From the NCBI RefSeq assembly GCF_013778455.1, contig NZ_JACEHE010000033.1:1-64000 (forward strand): 64,000 bases of DNA. Direction: 5' to 3'. Source of the stretch: Streptomyces himalayensis subsp. himalayensis (GTDB taxonomy: Bacteria; Actinomycetota; Actinomycetes; Streptomycetales; Streptomycetaceae). The position numbers and the translations under genes were made by a program. This document shows, piece after piece, positions 9,241 through 16,867 of the stretch; position 1 is the first letter of the stretch, and every line of letters begins with the position of its first letter. The notes below the pieces were generated by a model. That model did no database searches, was not told where the DNA came from, and saw only the letters and a program-made list of their open reading frames with translations.

Positions 9241-10020
9241 TCAGAGGCTCTCGGCCACGACCGGGTTGCGCAGGACGCCGAGGCCCTCGATCTCCACCTC
9301 GATCTCGTCTCCGGGGCGGATCGGCCCTACGCCGGAAGGCGTACCGGTCATGATCGCGTCTCCGGGCAGCAGCGTCAGGTAGCGGCTGAGGTAGGCGACG
9401 ATGTCGGGAACGGCGAGCAGCAGGTCGGCCGTGCTCGCCGACTGCATGACGGTGCCGTTCACACGGGTCGTCAGCGACAGTCCCGAGGGGTCGAGGTCGG
9501 TCGCGATGACCGGTCCGAGGGGAGCGAAAGTGTCCTGCCCCTTCCCGATCAGAAGCGTGCCGAATTGGCTTTCCTTGCGCTGGATGATGCGGTCGCTGAC
9601 GTCATTGCCGCACGTATAGCCGAGGATGTACTCGTGGGCCTCCGATGGCTTCACATGGCGGGCTTCCTTTCCGATGACGACGACCAACTCGCCCTCGAAA
9701 TGGATCAGTTCACCATCCGCGGGATAGACGATGGCATCATCAGGCCCTATCACCGCAGTGCTCGGCTTCACGAAGCACACAGGAACTTCCGGAACCTCGC
9801 GGTCGGTCTCGTCGATGTGCGAGGCGTAGTTGTAGGCGAACCCGAAGATCCGGGGCCGCTCGAGCGGCGGGAGAATGACCACATCGCCGACTTCGTCGAC
9901 GTGGCCCGTAGGGGTCAGCCCAGTGAAGGGATCGCCCTCGAATCTGGCGATTCTGGCGTCACCGGCTTCGAGTTCTCCGTATTGACGCACGCTGCCGACG
10001 GCATACCTGACGATCCGCAC
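9241..10020 (-). CDS. fumarylacetoacetate hydrolase family protein
   Basis: 259 residues with the FAH fold. The metal ligands appear as FEGE (Glu109, Glu111) and GNDVSDR (Asp140), followed by GKGQDTFAPLGP and the signature GTPSGVGP near the C-terminus. FAH-family enzymes hydrolyse, hydrate or decarboxylate 2,4-dioxo acids, including ring-cleavage products of homoprotocatechuate (HpaG-like) and acylpyruvates. The GTG start at 10020 has a GGAGG site six bases upstream. It is transcribed divergently from the LacI gene across a perfect operator palindrome. With an extradiol dioxygenase nearby, a role in processing a ring-fission product is the natural inference. Confidence 0.87.
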   Translation of the reverse strand: MRIVRYAVGSVRQYGELEAGDARIARFEGDPFTGLTPTGHVDEVGDVVILPPLERPRIFGFAYNYASHIDETDREVPEVPVCFVKPSTAVIGPDDAIVYPADGELIHFEGELVVVIGKEARHVKPSEAHEYILGYTCGNDVSDRIIQRKESQFGTLLIGKGQDTFAPLGPVIATDLDPSGLSLTTRVNGTVMQSASTADLLLAVPDIVAYLSRYLTLLPGDAIMTGTPSGVGPIRPGDEIEVEIEGLGVLRNPVVAESL

Positions 10021-10076
10021 GGAAACCTCCGCAACTAGGCAGCCGCGGGCGGCTGCACGGCCTATCCAGCAGTTGG

Positions 10077-10090
10077 TGCTAACGTTAGCA
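10077..10090. promoter_or_regulatory. LacI-type operator (site 2, perfect palindrome)
   Basis: TGCTAACGTTAGCA reads identically on both strands. It lies between the divergent FAH-family gene (start 10020) and the LacI gene (start 10209), where it could autoregulate the repressor and control the hydrolase. Confidence 0.8.
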
Positions 10091-10147
10091 CGGAGTAATG
10101 ATCAAACCCGACGCCCCAATACATCCGACCACAGAGCGCGACGAGAG

Positions 10148-10161
10148 CGCTATCGTTGGCA
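10148..10161. promoter_or_regulatory. LacI-type operator (site 3, weaker)
   Basis: CGCTATCGTTGGCA matches the palindrome at 11 of 14 positions. It lies 48 bp before the proposed GTG start of the LacI gene and 58 bp after site 2. The pairing would permit cooperative or looped autoregulation. Confidence 0.5.
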
Positions 10162-10208
10162 AACGGAAAGTAACGGCACGGGACCAGTCACTCGAGGGGG
10201 CCCCTTAC

Positions 10209-11240
10209 GTGATCACGACCAGGGACATCGCCGAACGCCTGGGGGTCTCCGTCTCCACGGTCGGCCGGGCACTCGCCGACGATCCCCGCATCAGCGAGGA
10301 GACCAAGTTCCGGGTCCGCCAGGCCGCTTCCGAGATGGGGTACGTCGGCAACCGCGCGGCGCGGATGATGCGCGGAGCGTCCAGCAACGTGGTCGCGCTG
10401 GTGATCCCGGACATCCGCAACAGCTTCTACTCGACCATCGCGCACGAGCTGTCCAAGAACATGGAGGCCGAGGGCTTCCAGCTCATGCTCTCGGAGACCG
10501 ACGACGACCGGATGGTGGAGCTGCGCCATCTTCGGGAGTTGTCCGCGAACCGCGTGGCGGGCGTCATCATCGTGCCTACCGCGCGCCCGCACGCCGACTC
10601 CGTCAAGCTCCTGCGCACGGTGCCGCACCTGCAGCTGCTGCGCCGGCACCCGTCACTCGGTTCCCAGTGGTTCGGCGTGGACGACCACGAGGCCCTGCGC
10701 CAGGCCACGGCCCACCTGGTGACCCTGGGCCACACGCGCATCGCTTATCTGGGCGGCCCCGAGGAGCTGCCCACCGGCGCGGAGCGTCTGCGCGGCTTCC
10801 GCAGCGCCCTGCGCGAAGGCGGCCTGCCGGACGATGCCGGGTACACGGAGCTGGGGCCGCCGTCGTCGGTCGAGCACGGCCGCGACGCGGTACGCCGGCT
10901 GCTGCAGGGGCGGGACGCGCCCACCGCGCTCGTACTGGGATCGATCCAGCTCACCCTCGGTGTCCTGGAGGAGTTGTCCGAGCAGGGCGTGAAGGTGCCC
11001 GGAGAACTGTCCGTGGTCGGGTTCGGGGACGAGCCGGGGTTCTCCTGGTGGGGCCCCGGACTCACCACGATCGGCCTGCCGATCCAGGAGATGGCCACCG
11101 GCTGCGCACTGTGGCTGATGCGCCGCCTCAAGACCAAGCCGAGCAACGACGGCCCGTACACCTCGGTCTCTCCCGGATCGCTGATCCTGCGCGGCAGCAC
11201 GGCGCCACCTGGCGGCCGGGCGCCGTCCAGGTCCGACTGA
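10209..11240 (+). CDS. LacI-family transcriptional regulator
   Basis: 343 residues. A LacI helix-turn-helix occupies the extreme N-terminus (TTRDIAERLGVSVSTVGRAL), followed by the hinge region and a periplasmic-binding-protein-like effector domain that begins at SSNVVALVIPDIRNSFYS. The start is placed at GTG 10209 because LacI proteins begin immediately before the HTH, a GAGGGGG site lies eight bases upstream, and two operator-like palindromes (10077, 10148) then fall outside the coding region. An in-frame ATG at 10098 would add 37 unconserved residues and has no properly spaced ribosome site. It is the likely regulator of the six palindromes found between 7.3 and 16.9 kb. Confidence 0.9.
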   Translation: MITTRDIAERLGVSVSTVGRALADDPRISEETKFRVRQAASEMGYVGNRAARMMRGASSNVVALVIPDIRNSFYSTIAHELSKNMEAEGFQLMLSETDDDRMVELRHLRELSANRVAGVIIVPTARPHADSVKLLRTVPHLQLLRRHPSLGSQWFGVDDHEALRQATAHLVTLGHTRIAYLGGPEELPTGAERLRGFRSALREGGLPDDAGYTELGPPSSVEHGRDAVRRLLQGRDAPTALVLGSIQLTLGVLEELSEQGVKVPGELSVVGFGDEPGFSWWGPGLTTIGLPIQEMATGCALWLMRRLKTKPSNDGPYTSVSPGSLILRGSTAPPGGRAPSRSD

Positions 11241-11268
11241 CCATGGGCGGCCTGGCCTCACCCGCAGA

Positions 11269-11314
11269 CACGGAAGGCGCCCGGAGCGCAGTGCCCCGGG
11301 CGCCTTCGTGTTTT
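11269..11314. terminator. hairpin terminator with T-run
   Basis: An 11-bp stem AAGGCGCCCGG/CCGGGCGCCTT, extended by a bulged CACG/CGTG pair, is followed by TTTT at 11311-11314. It ends the LacI transcript and may also stop the convergent FMN reductase gene, whose stop is at 11325. Confidence 0.8.
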
Positions 11315-11324
11315 CGGCGCCGCG

Positions 11325-11918
11325 TCAGTACGTTCCGCTGCGCAGCCGACGCATGACCCGGGCGGTGCGCGCGAGTTCGTCGAGCACCTGCTCGGCAGCA
11401 GCCTCGTGTATCTTGCCGGACCGGAAAGCGCCGTCCTCGATGCGTTCATTGACGAACGGGATGCTCACGGTCGGACCGATCGGCAGCATCCTGAGGTTCG
11501 CCACGACCTGCTTGGCCATCTGCACCGCCCGGGTGCCCGCCGAGACGCCTCCGTAGCTGACAAACGCGGCCGGCTTGTGCTGCCACTCCACGACGAGGTA
11601 GTCCCAAGCGTTCTTCAGGGGGGCCGGGAAGCTGCCGTTGTACTCCGGGGTGACGAAGACGAACGCGTCCGACGCGTCGACGATCCGGCTCCATTCGCGG
11701 GTGTGGCTCTTCGTGTACTGCTGCAGGGCCGGCGGATGCGGCTCGTCGAAGAACGGAAGAGCGAGTTCGCGCAGGTCGACGGTGTGCGACTGGAACTGGT
11801 CGTACTCCGCGGCCCGGGCAGTGAACCAGTCCGCGACGGACCTGCCCACACGTCCGGGACGAGTGCTGGCCACAACAGTGGTGAGGGTCATCGGCGCCAC
11901 AGAGGGCTCGGGTGCCAT
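11325..11918 (-). CDS. NAD(P)H-dependent FMN reductase
   Basis: A 197-residue flavodoxin-fold reductase of the NADPH-dependent FMN reductase family. The phosphate-binding loop is VVASTRPGRVGRSVADW, and the flavin-contacting motif TPEYNGSFPAPLKNAWDYL and the SYGGVSAGTRAV loop follow. The ATG at 11918 is preceded by AAAGGAAAG; a longer frame to 12053 adds 45 residues of unsupported sequence and would run through an operator. Such enzymes supply reduced flavin to monooxygenases or reduce quinones. It diverges from the enolase-like gene, with two operators between them. Confidence 0.87.
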   Translation of the reverse strand: MAPEPSVAPMTLTTVVASTRPGRVGRSVADWFTARAAEYDQFQSHTVDLRELALPFFDEPHPPALQQYTKSHTREWSRIVDASDAFVFVTPEYNGSFPAPLKNAWDYLVVEWQHKPAAFVSYGGVSAGTRAVQMAKQVVANLRMLPIGPTVSIPFVNERIEDGAFRSGKIHEAAAEQVLDELARTARVMRRLRSGTY

Positions 11919-12038
11919 AGCGGGCTCGCTTTCCTTTCTGCCGGGATCCGGCCCGGCGGACCCGCGCCCGCCTGTGCTGTCCGTCCGTCCAGGAAGAGCG
12001 CGGGTCCGCCGGAGTCCTTGCCGGGGGGCACTGAATTG

Positions 12039-12052
12039 TGCGAACGATAGCA
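12039..12052. promoter_or_regulatory. LacI-type operator (site 4)
   Basis: TGCGAACGATAGCA matches the palindrome at 12 of 14 positions and lies about 120 bp upstream of the FMN reductase start on the minus strand. Confidence 0.6.
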
Positions 12053-12122
12053 TGAAAGCTCGGGCGAACCGAGGGAGCCGGAACGAATGACAAGCTCACA
12101 GGATCAGAGTCCCCGCCGCCTC

Positions 12123-12151
12123 TTGACAGAACCGCTCGCGCTTCGCACGAT
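12123..12151 (+). promoter_or_regulatory. putative promoter of the enolase-like operon
   Basis: A perfect -35 hexamer TTGACA (12123-12128) is followed, after 17 bases, by CACGAT (12146-12151), a weak -10. The adjoining operator at 12154-12167 would cover the transcription start, a standard repressor position. The -10 assignment is uncertain. Confidence 0.45.
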
Positions 12152-12153
12152 TG

Positions 12154-12167
12154 CGCTATCGTTAGCA
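12154..12167. promoter_or_regulatory. LacI-type operator (site 5)
   Basis: CGCTATCGTTAGCA matches the palindrome at 12 of 14 positions. It lies immediately downstream of the putative -10 of the enolase-like operon. Confidence 0.7.
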
Positions 12168-12446
12168 TTCCAAGAGCCGCGGCAGGCGAGCAACCCTCGT
12201 CATCGCCCTTCGTACTCCGATTGCCTCGCCGGCCCCGCTATGGCGACGAAGAGAGCCGTACGACGCTTCGCTCGCGCCCAGCGCCGCCGGCACACCGATC
12301 TGGGTGCCGCACCGGGAGGTCCGCCCGCGCCCGTACTCCGCGAGGACTCTCTACGCCCCTGGCAGCGAGGAGGTCCGCCCCGCAACGGCAGGCACGGACC
12401 CCCGCTCATCACCCCGATCGTCCGAACTCCGAAAGGTTGCACCGCA

Positions 12447-13757
12447 ATGACAGACGCGCGGATCGCCAAGCTCTACGGCCGCAGGGTGTGGGACTCACGC
12501 GGCCGGCCGACCGTCGAGGTCGAGGCCCACCTCGCGGATGGCGCGGTCGGGCGTGCCATCGCACCGGCCGGCGCCTCGATGGGCCAGGGCGAAGCGCTCG
12601 ACCTGCGCGACGGCGGCAGCCGCTTCGGCGGACTCGACGTCCACCGCGCGGTGGGCTCGGTGAACCACGAGATCGCACCTGCCCTCCTGGACCGCGACGC
12701 GACCGACCAGGAAGCCGTCGACCGGCTTCTGGTGGACCTCGACGGAACCCCCGACCGCAGCCGTCTCGGCGGTAACGCGATCGTGGCCACGTCCATGGCG
12801 ATCCTGCACGCCGCCGCAGCGTCGGCGGGCGTACCGCTGTGGCAGCACCTGGCGGGCGGACGGCCGGTCCGCATCCCCTTGCCGGAGATCCAGATCTTCG
12901 GCGGCGGCGCCCACGCGGACCGTCGCGTCGACGTCCAGGACTTCATGGTGGTCTGCCCCGCGGCACCGAGCTTCTCCGAGGCCCTGGACTGGACAGCGGA
13001 GATCTACCGGGCCGCCGGCAGCCTGATGCGCAAGGCGGGGAAGGCCCAGGGCGTGGCCGACGAGGGCGGCTTCTGGCCCGCGTTCGACTCCAACGAGGAG
13101 GCCCTGGAGACGCTGACCCGGGCCATCGAGGACGCGGGCTTCACACCCTCGGCCCAGGTCGGCATCTCACTGGACATCGCGGCCTCGCAGTTCGGCAGGG
13201 CCGGGAAGTACACGCTGGCCCTGGACGACCGCACGCTGGACACCGGGGCGCTGATCGACATGCTGGGCAGCTGGATCGAGCAGTACCCGATTCTCTCCGT
13301 CGAGGACCCGGTGGGTGAGGACGACCACGAGGGAATGGTGGAGTTCACGCGGCTCTACGGCGACCGCTGCCAGGTGATCGGCGACGACTACCTGGTCACG
13401 AACGCCAAGCGGGTGGAGGCGGCGGCCACCAGCGGGGCGGCGAACGCCGTGCTCGTCAAGCCGAACCAGGCCGGTACGGTCACGGAGTCCTTCCAGGCCC
13501 TGCGCGCCGGAAAGGATGCCGGTTTCGGCACGATCGTCTCGGCCCGGTCCGGGGAAACAGAGGACGTCACCATCGCGCACCTGAGTGTCGGTTGGGACGC
13601 GGGCCAGCTGAAGGTGGGCTCGTTCACCCGCTCCGAGCGCATGGCCAAGTGGAACGAGGTTCTGCGTATCGAGGAGTCCCTCGGTGAATCCGCCGTATTC
13701 AGCGGATGGTCCGCCTTCACATTCGCCGGATCCGGGTCCTCCCCGACCAAGCCGTAA
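12447..13757 (+). CDS. enolase paralogue with altered active site
   Basis: 436 residues aligning end to end with enolase: DSRGRPTVEVE, the Mg-loop GASMGQGEALDLRDG, VADEGGF, SLDIAAS, SVEDP, GDDYLVTN, VKPNQAGTVTES, RSGETED and RSERMAKWNEVLRIEE. Conserved by comparison with yeast numbering are Ser39 (here 44), His159 (156), Glu211 (206), the Mg ligands Asp246/Glu295/Asp320 (243/286/313), Lys345 (338), Arg374 (367) and Lys396 (389). Changed are Glu168 to Asp165 and His373 to Ala366, both near the substrate. The fold and enolate chemistry are kept but the substrate is probably not 2-phosphoglycerate. It heads a plus-strand operon with a dioxygenase, a CMD-like protein and an ADH-like protein, behind an operator. 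A glycolytic enolase elsewhere in the genome is expected. Confidence 0.88.
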   Translation: MTDARIAKLYGRRVWDSRGRPTVEVEAHLADGAVGRAIAPAGASMGQGEALDLRDGGSRFGGLDVHRAVGSVNHEIAPALLDRDATDQEAVDRLLVDLDGTPDRSRLGGNAIVATSMAILHAAAASAGVPLWQHLAGGRPVRIPLPEIQIFGGGAHADRRVDVQDFMVVCPAAPSFSEALDWTAEIYRAAGSLMRKAGKAQGVADEGGFWPAFDSNEEALETLTRAIEDAGFTPSAQVGISLDIAASQFGRAGKYTLALDDRTLDTGALIDMLGSWIEQYPILSVEDPVGEDDHEGMVEFTRLYGDRCQVIGDDYLVTNAKRVEAAATSGAANAVLVKPNQAGTVTESFQALRAGKDAGFGTIVSARSGETEDVTIAHLSVGWDAGQLKVGSFTRSERMAKWNEVLRIEESLGESAVFSGWSAFTFAGSGSSPTKP

Positions 13758-13817
13758 AACAGCTTCGAAGAATTAAAGTCATCGAAATCCAGAGCCGATC
13801 GGAGCACGGAGACCAGC

Positions 13818-14822
13818 ATGCTGCCACCCGTCAATCTGCGCCCGAGTTTCAACATCACCCGAACCAGCCATGTGCGCCTCACCGTGGCCGACCTGGCCGA
13901 GAGCCGGAACTTCTACGTGAACGCCCTGGGCCTCGTCGTCAGCGACGAAGACGAGCGCACCTGCTACCTCCGCGGTCTCGCCGAGGCCTGCCACCACAGC
14001 CTCGTGCTGGAGCTGGACGAAGAGGGCGCCGGTGCCGCCAAGAGGATCGGTTTCCGGGTCTTCTTCGACGAGGACCTCGACATCGCCTACGGCTGGTTCC
14101 GCGACCGCGGGCTGCCCGCGGAATGGGTCGACATGCCGTACCAGGGCCGCACCCTGCATGTCAGCGACCCCATCGGTACGCCGCTGGAACTCTGCGCGCA
14201 CATGGAGACACGGCCGAGGCTGCACATCGACTTCGAGCACTACAAGGGTGCCCACGCGCAGCGGCTGGACCACTTCCAGACTTTCGCGCCCGACACCTAC
14301 GAGCTGTGCGCGTTCTACAGTGAGCTCGGCTTCCGCAACTCGGAGTACCTGGAGCACGGCGACAAGTTGCTGGGTGCGTTCATGTACCGCAAGGGCACCT
14401 GTCTGGACCTGGCGATCGTGGAGAACACAGGTCCTGCCCTGCACCACTTCGCCTACACCGTCTCCGAGAGCCGCGACATCTTCACCGCCTGCGACTGGGC
14501 GGGCATCCTCGGCTACGGCGACGGCGTGGAGCGGGGCCCGGGACGGCACGGTCCGGGCGGGATGCTCTTCGCCTACCTCCGCGACCCCGACGGCCACCGG
14601 GTGGAGGTCTTCAACAGCCACTACCAGACGATCGACACCGAGATCGAGCCCGTCCGATGGGACGCGGCATCGCTGAGCACCAACGCACGCTGGGGCCTCC
14701 CGGCCCTGGAGAAGTGGTACGTCGAGGCCTCGCCGTTCACCGGCGTCTCCCCGATCTCGCCGGCCGAGAAGCCGAACCCGATGACGCTCGAGCGGTTCCT
14801 GCTCGAGCAGTCCGCCCACTGA
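13818..14822 (+). CDS. extradiol ring-cleavage dioxygenase (homoprotocatechuate 2,3-dioxygenase-like)
   Basis: A 334-residue two-domain vicinal-oxygen-chelate protein. The C-terminal domain carries the metal ligands of type I extradiol dioxygenases: His152 in RLDHFQ, a His in LHHFAY (209/210) and Glu263 in HRVEVF. The motifs ERGPGRHG and the C-terminal pattern around WYVEASPFTG resemble 3,4-dihydroxyphenylacetate 2,3-dioxygenases of Brevibacterium and Arthrobacter as I remember them. It would use Fe(II) or Mn(II) to cleave a catechol ring next to the hydroxyls. A GGAGA site precedes the ATG. It follows the enolase paralogue by 60 bp and precedes the CMD-like gene by 34 bp, consistent with one operon. 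Confidence 0.87.
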   Translation: MLPPVNLRPSFNITRTSHVRLTVADLAESRNFYVNALGLVVSDEDERTCYLRGLAEACHHSLVLELDEEGAGAAKRIGFRVFFDEDLDIAYGWFRDRGLPAEWVDMPYQGRTLHVSDPIGTPLELCAHMETRPRLHIDFEHYKGAHAQRLDHFQTFAPDTYELCAFYSELGFRNSEYLEHGDKLLGAFMYRKGTCLDLAIVENTGPALHHFAYTVSESRDIFTACDWAGILGYGDGVERGPGRHGPGGMLFAYLRDPDGHRVEVFNSHYQTIDTEIEPVRWDAASLSTNARWGLPALEKWYVEASPFTGVSPISPAEKPNPMTLERFLLEQSAH

Positions 14823-14856
14823 CCTTTGGCACGATCACGTCCCCCGAGGAGACGCC

Positions 14857-15408
14857 ATGGCACGAGTCCCCTACCTACGCCGCGAGGACGCGGACGAGTC
14901 GCAGAAACCCCTGTACGACCGGCTGGAAGCCGAACGCAAGGTACCGACGGCGAACATCTTCCTCGCCCTCACCAACGCGCCGGCCCAGCTGGACGCCTTC
15001 CTGACCTACGCCAACTCGCTGCGGGCCGCCGACCTCAGCCCCCGCTTGCGTGAACTGGCCATTCTGACCGTGGGTTACGCGACCCGGTCCGCGTACGAGG
15101 TCGCGCACCACCAGTCGCACGGCCTCAAGGCCGGACTCACCGAGGAACAGCTCGCGGCGGTGGCCGACTTCGAGTCGTCCGACCTGTTCGACGAGACGGA
15201 GAAGGCGGTCATGCGCCTCGCCCGGGAGTCCACGCTCCAGGTGGACGTCTCCGAGGAGACGTGGCGTGCCGCCGCCGGCCACCTGACGGACAAGCAGATG
15301 GTCGAACTGTCCCTGTCCATCGCCTGGTACAACTCCGGCGTCCGCATCATGGGTCTGCTGGACATCGACCTCGAGGACAACTGCCCGGATCCTTTCGCGA
15401 ATTCGTAG
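14857..15408 (+). CDS. carboxymuconolactone decarboxylase-like (AhpD-fold) protein
   Basis: 183 residues, all-helical. The AhpD/CMD core spans about residues 40-125, with LRELAILTVGYATRSAYEVAHH in the position of the core helix. The Cys pair of peroxidase-type AhpD proteins is absent: the position reads TRSAYEVAHH instead of a CxxC. This points to a CMD-like role (lactone decarboxylation or isomerisation) rather than peroxidase activity. GAGGAGA precedes the ATG. It sits between the dioxygenase and the ADH-like gene in one putative operon. Confidence 0.82.
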   Translation: MARVPYLRREDADESQKPLYDRLEAERKVPTANIFLALTNAPAQLDAFLTYANSLRAADLSPRLRELAILTVGYATRSAYEVAHHQSHGLKAGLTEEQLAAVADFESSDLFDETEKAVMRLARESTLQVDVSEETWRAAAGHLTDKQMVELSLSIAWYNSGVRIMGLLDIDLEDNCPDPFANS

Positions 15409-15558
15409 TTCCCGGCGCCGTACGGCCCGTCAATACAGCCGTAAGGCCCGTCAGTACATGGGACGTGATTACCGAGCCGCCGGTCCGCCGCCTCGGTCGC
15501 CGACAAGAATGTCTCCGCCCCCGATCGTAGGGACGGAGCGGTTTCAAGGAGTATTTCA

Positions 15559-16668
15559 ATGGCGAAGATGCTCGCTGCACGACTGCACGCTCTGGGTGAG
15601 CCGATGTCGGTGGACACGATCGACGTGCCCACCCCGCGGCCGACCGACGTGCTGGTGCGGGTCAAGGCGTGCGGAATCGTGCCGAACATGGCCAACGTGA
15701 TCAACAACTGGCCCACCTGGTACCCGCACCAGCCGCTGCCCAAGCTCCCCGCGATCTTCGGCCTGGACCCGGCGGGCGTGGTCGAGGCGGTCGGCGAGGC
15801 GGTGCTCAACACCAAGCCCGGCGACCGGGTCTATGTGAGCCCTCTGCGGTCCTGCGGCAGCTGCCAGGTGTGCCGCGGCGGCGAGCTCAGCCGGTGCCGA
15901 TACTTCACCCTGAACGGCTACTTCAGCACCTCGCGAGACGGCCAGCGGATCTTCGACCTCTACCCCTATGGCGGCTTCTGCGAGTACATGACGGCGCCGC
16001 AGTACTCGATCGTCAACATCCCCGACAACATGACGTTCGAGCAGGCCGGCAAGCTCGGCTACATCGGCACCTCTTACGGGGCCCTCAAGCACGCCACGGC
16101 CGGCCCCGGCCAGGTCGCGCTGATCGACGGGATCACCGGTACCCTCGGCGTCGCCTCCACCCTCCTCGCGCTGGCCTCGGGTGTCTCCAAGGTCCTCGGA
16201 ACCGGCCGCAACGAGGAACTCCTCAAGCGCGTCAAGGAACTGGCCCCGGACCGGATCGAGGTCATGCGGCTGGGCGAGGGCTCCTCCGGCGAGTGGGCGA
16301 AGTCCCGCACCGGAGGCGAGGGGGCGGACTTCGTCATCAGCGCCCTGGGTGCCAAGGCCCCGGTGGAGACGATGCTCGATTCCATGCAGGGCGTCCGCAG
16401 GGGCGGCAAGGTGGTCAACGTCGGCGGCGTGGCCGACCGGCTGCCCGTGGACGTGAAGTGGCTCATGGACGAGCAGGTCCAGCTGATCGGCTCCAACTGG
16501 TTCACCACCGCGCAGGGTCAGGAAGTCGCCGACATGGTGGCCACCGGAGCCCTGGACCTGTCTTACCTGATCACCAAGCCCTTCCCCCTCGCGAACGTCA
16601 ACGAAGCGATATCGGGACGCGCCGCGGACCGCGACGGCGGATTCAGCAACTACGTAGTGATTCCCTGA
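15559..16668 (+). CDS. medium-chain alcohol dehydrogenase-like protein without the canonical catalytic-zinc His
   Basis: 369 residues of the medium-chain dehydrogenase/reductase family. The structural zinc site is intact (Cys99, 102, 105, 113 in CGSCQVCRGGELSRC). In the catalytic zinc site Cys38 remains, but the usual GHE motif reads GLD (68-70) and the His of the HTD motif is replaced (ACGIVPNM). The nucleotide-binding region is ALIDGITGTLGVASTLLA, an unusual glycine motif. It may be a reductase or a lyase-like MDR rather than a classical alcohol dehydrogenase. AAGGAG precedes the ATG. It is last in the enolase-like operon, 150 bp after the CMD-like gene, with a terminator behind it. Confidence 0.82.
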   Translation: MAKMLAARLHALGEPMSVDTIDVPTPRPTDVLVRVKACGIVPNMANVINNWPTWYPHQPLPKLPAIFGLDPAGVVEAVGEAVLNTKPGDRVYVSPLRSCGSCQVCRGGELSRCRYFTLNGYFSTSRDGQRIFDLYPYGGFCEYMTAPQYSIVNIPDNMTFEQAGKLGYIGTSYGALKHATAGPGQVALIDGITGTLGVASTLLALASGVSKVLGTGRNEELLKRVKELAPDRIEVMRLGEGSSGEWAKSRTGGEGADFVISALGAKAPVETMLDSMQGVRRGGKVVNVGGVADRLPVDVKWLMDEQVQLIGSNWFTTAQGQEVADMVATGALDLSYLITKPFPLANVNEAISGRAADRDGGFSNYVVIP

Positions 16669-16754
16669 ACCGCCGGTCCCGAGGCGCGGATCCGGGCGTC
16701 CCTGCTCGTCCGGACGCTTCTTGGCCGGCGGCAGTGCCCCCGAGCCCCCGTACT

Positions 16755-16798
16755 CACCCCGCGGCGATCCTGTTCTGCCCTGACGCCGCCGCGGGGTG
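16755..16798 (+). terminator. hairpin terminator after the ADH-like gene
   Basis: A 12-bp stem, CACCCCGCGGCG pairing with CGCCGCGGGGTG, with a loop of about 20 bases is followed by TTCTT. It lies 87 bp after the ADH-like stop and before the LysR promoter region. Confidence 0.6.
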
Positions 16799-16828
16799 TT
16801 CTTCCCCACCGGCCGTGCACACGGCCGG

Positions 16829-16842
16829 TGCTATCGTCAGCA
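16829..16842. promoter_or_regulatory. LacI-type operator (site 6)
   Basis: TGCTATCGTCAGCA matches the palindrome at 12 of 14 positions and lies 25 bp before the GTG of the LysR gene. This ties the second regulator to the same control circuit. Confidence 0.6.
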
Positions 16843-16867
16843 CAGGCCCAGCAGGACGGAGGAGCCG

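Larger units (their letters stand above)
11919..12446 (+). other. divergent promoter region with two operators
   Basis: 528 bp between the FMN reductase (minus) and the enolase-like gene (plus). It contains operators at 12039-12052 and 12154-12167 and a promoter-like pair at 12123-12151. From there to the enolase start about 280 bp remain as a leader. Its reading frame is open but has no recognisable protein motif, and no Shine-Dalgarno supports an earlier start. Confidence 0.5.

Noticed and set aside
10098..10208. N-terminal extension of the LacI gene
   Set aside because: No ribosome site at proper spacing, no homology expected before the HTH, and an operator-like site lies inside it.
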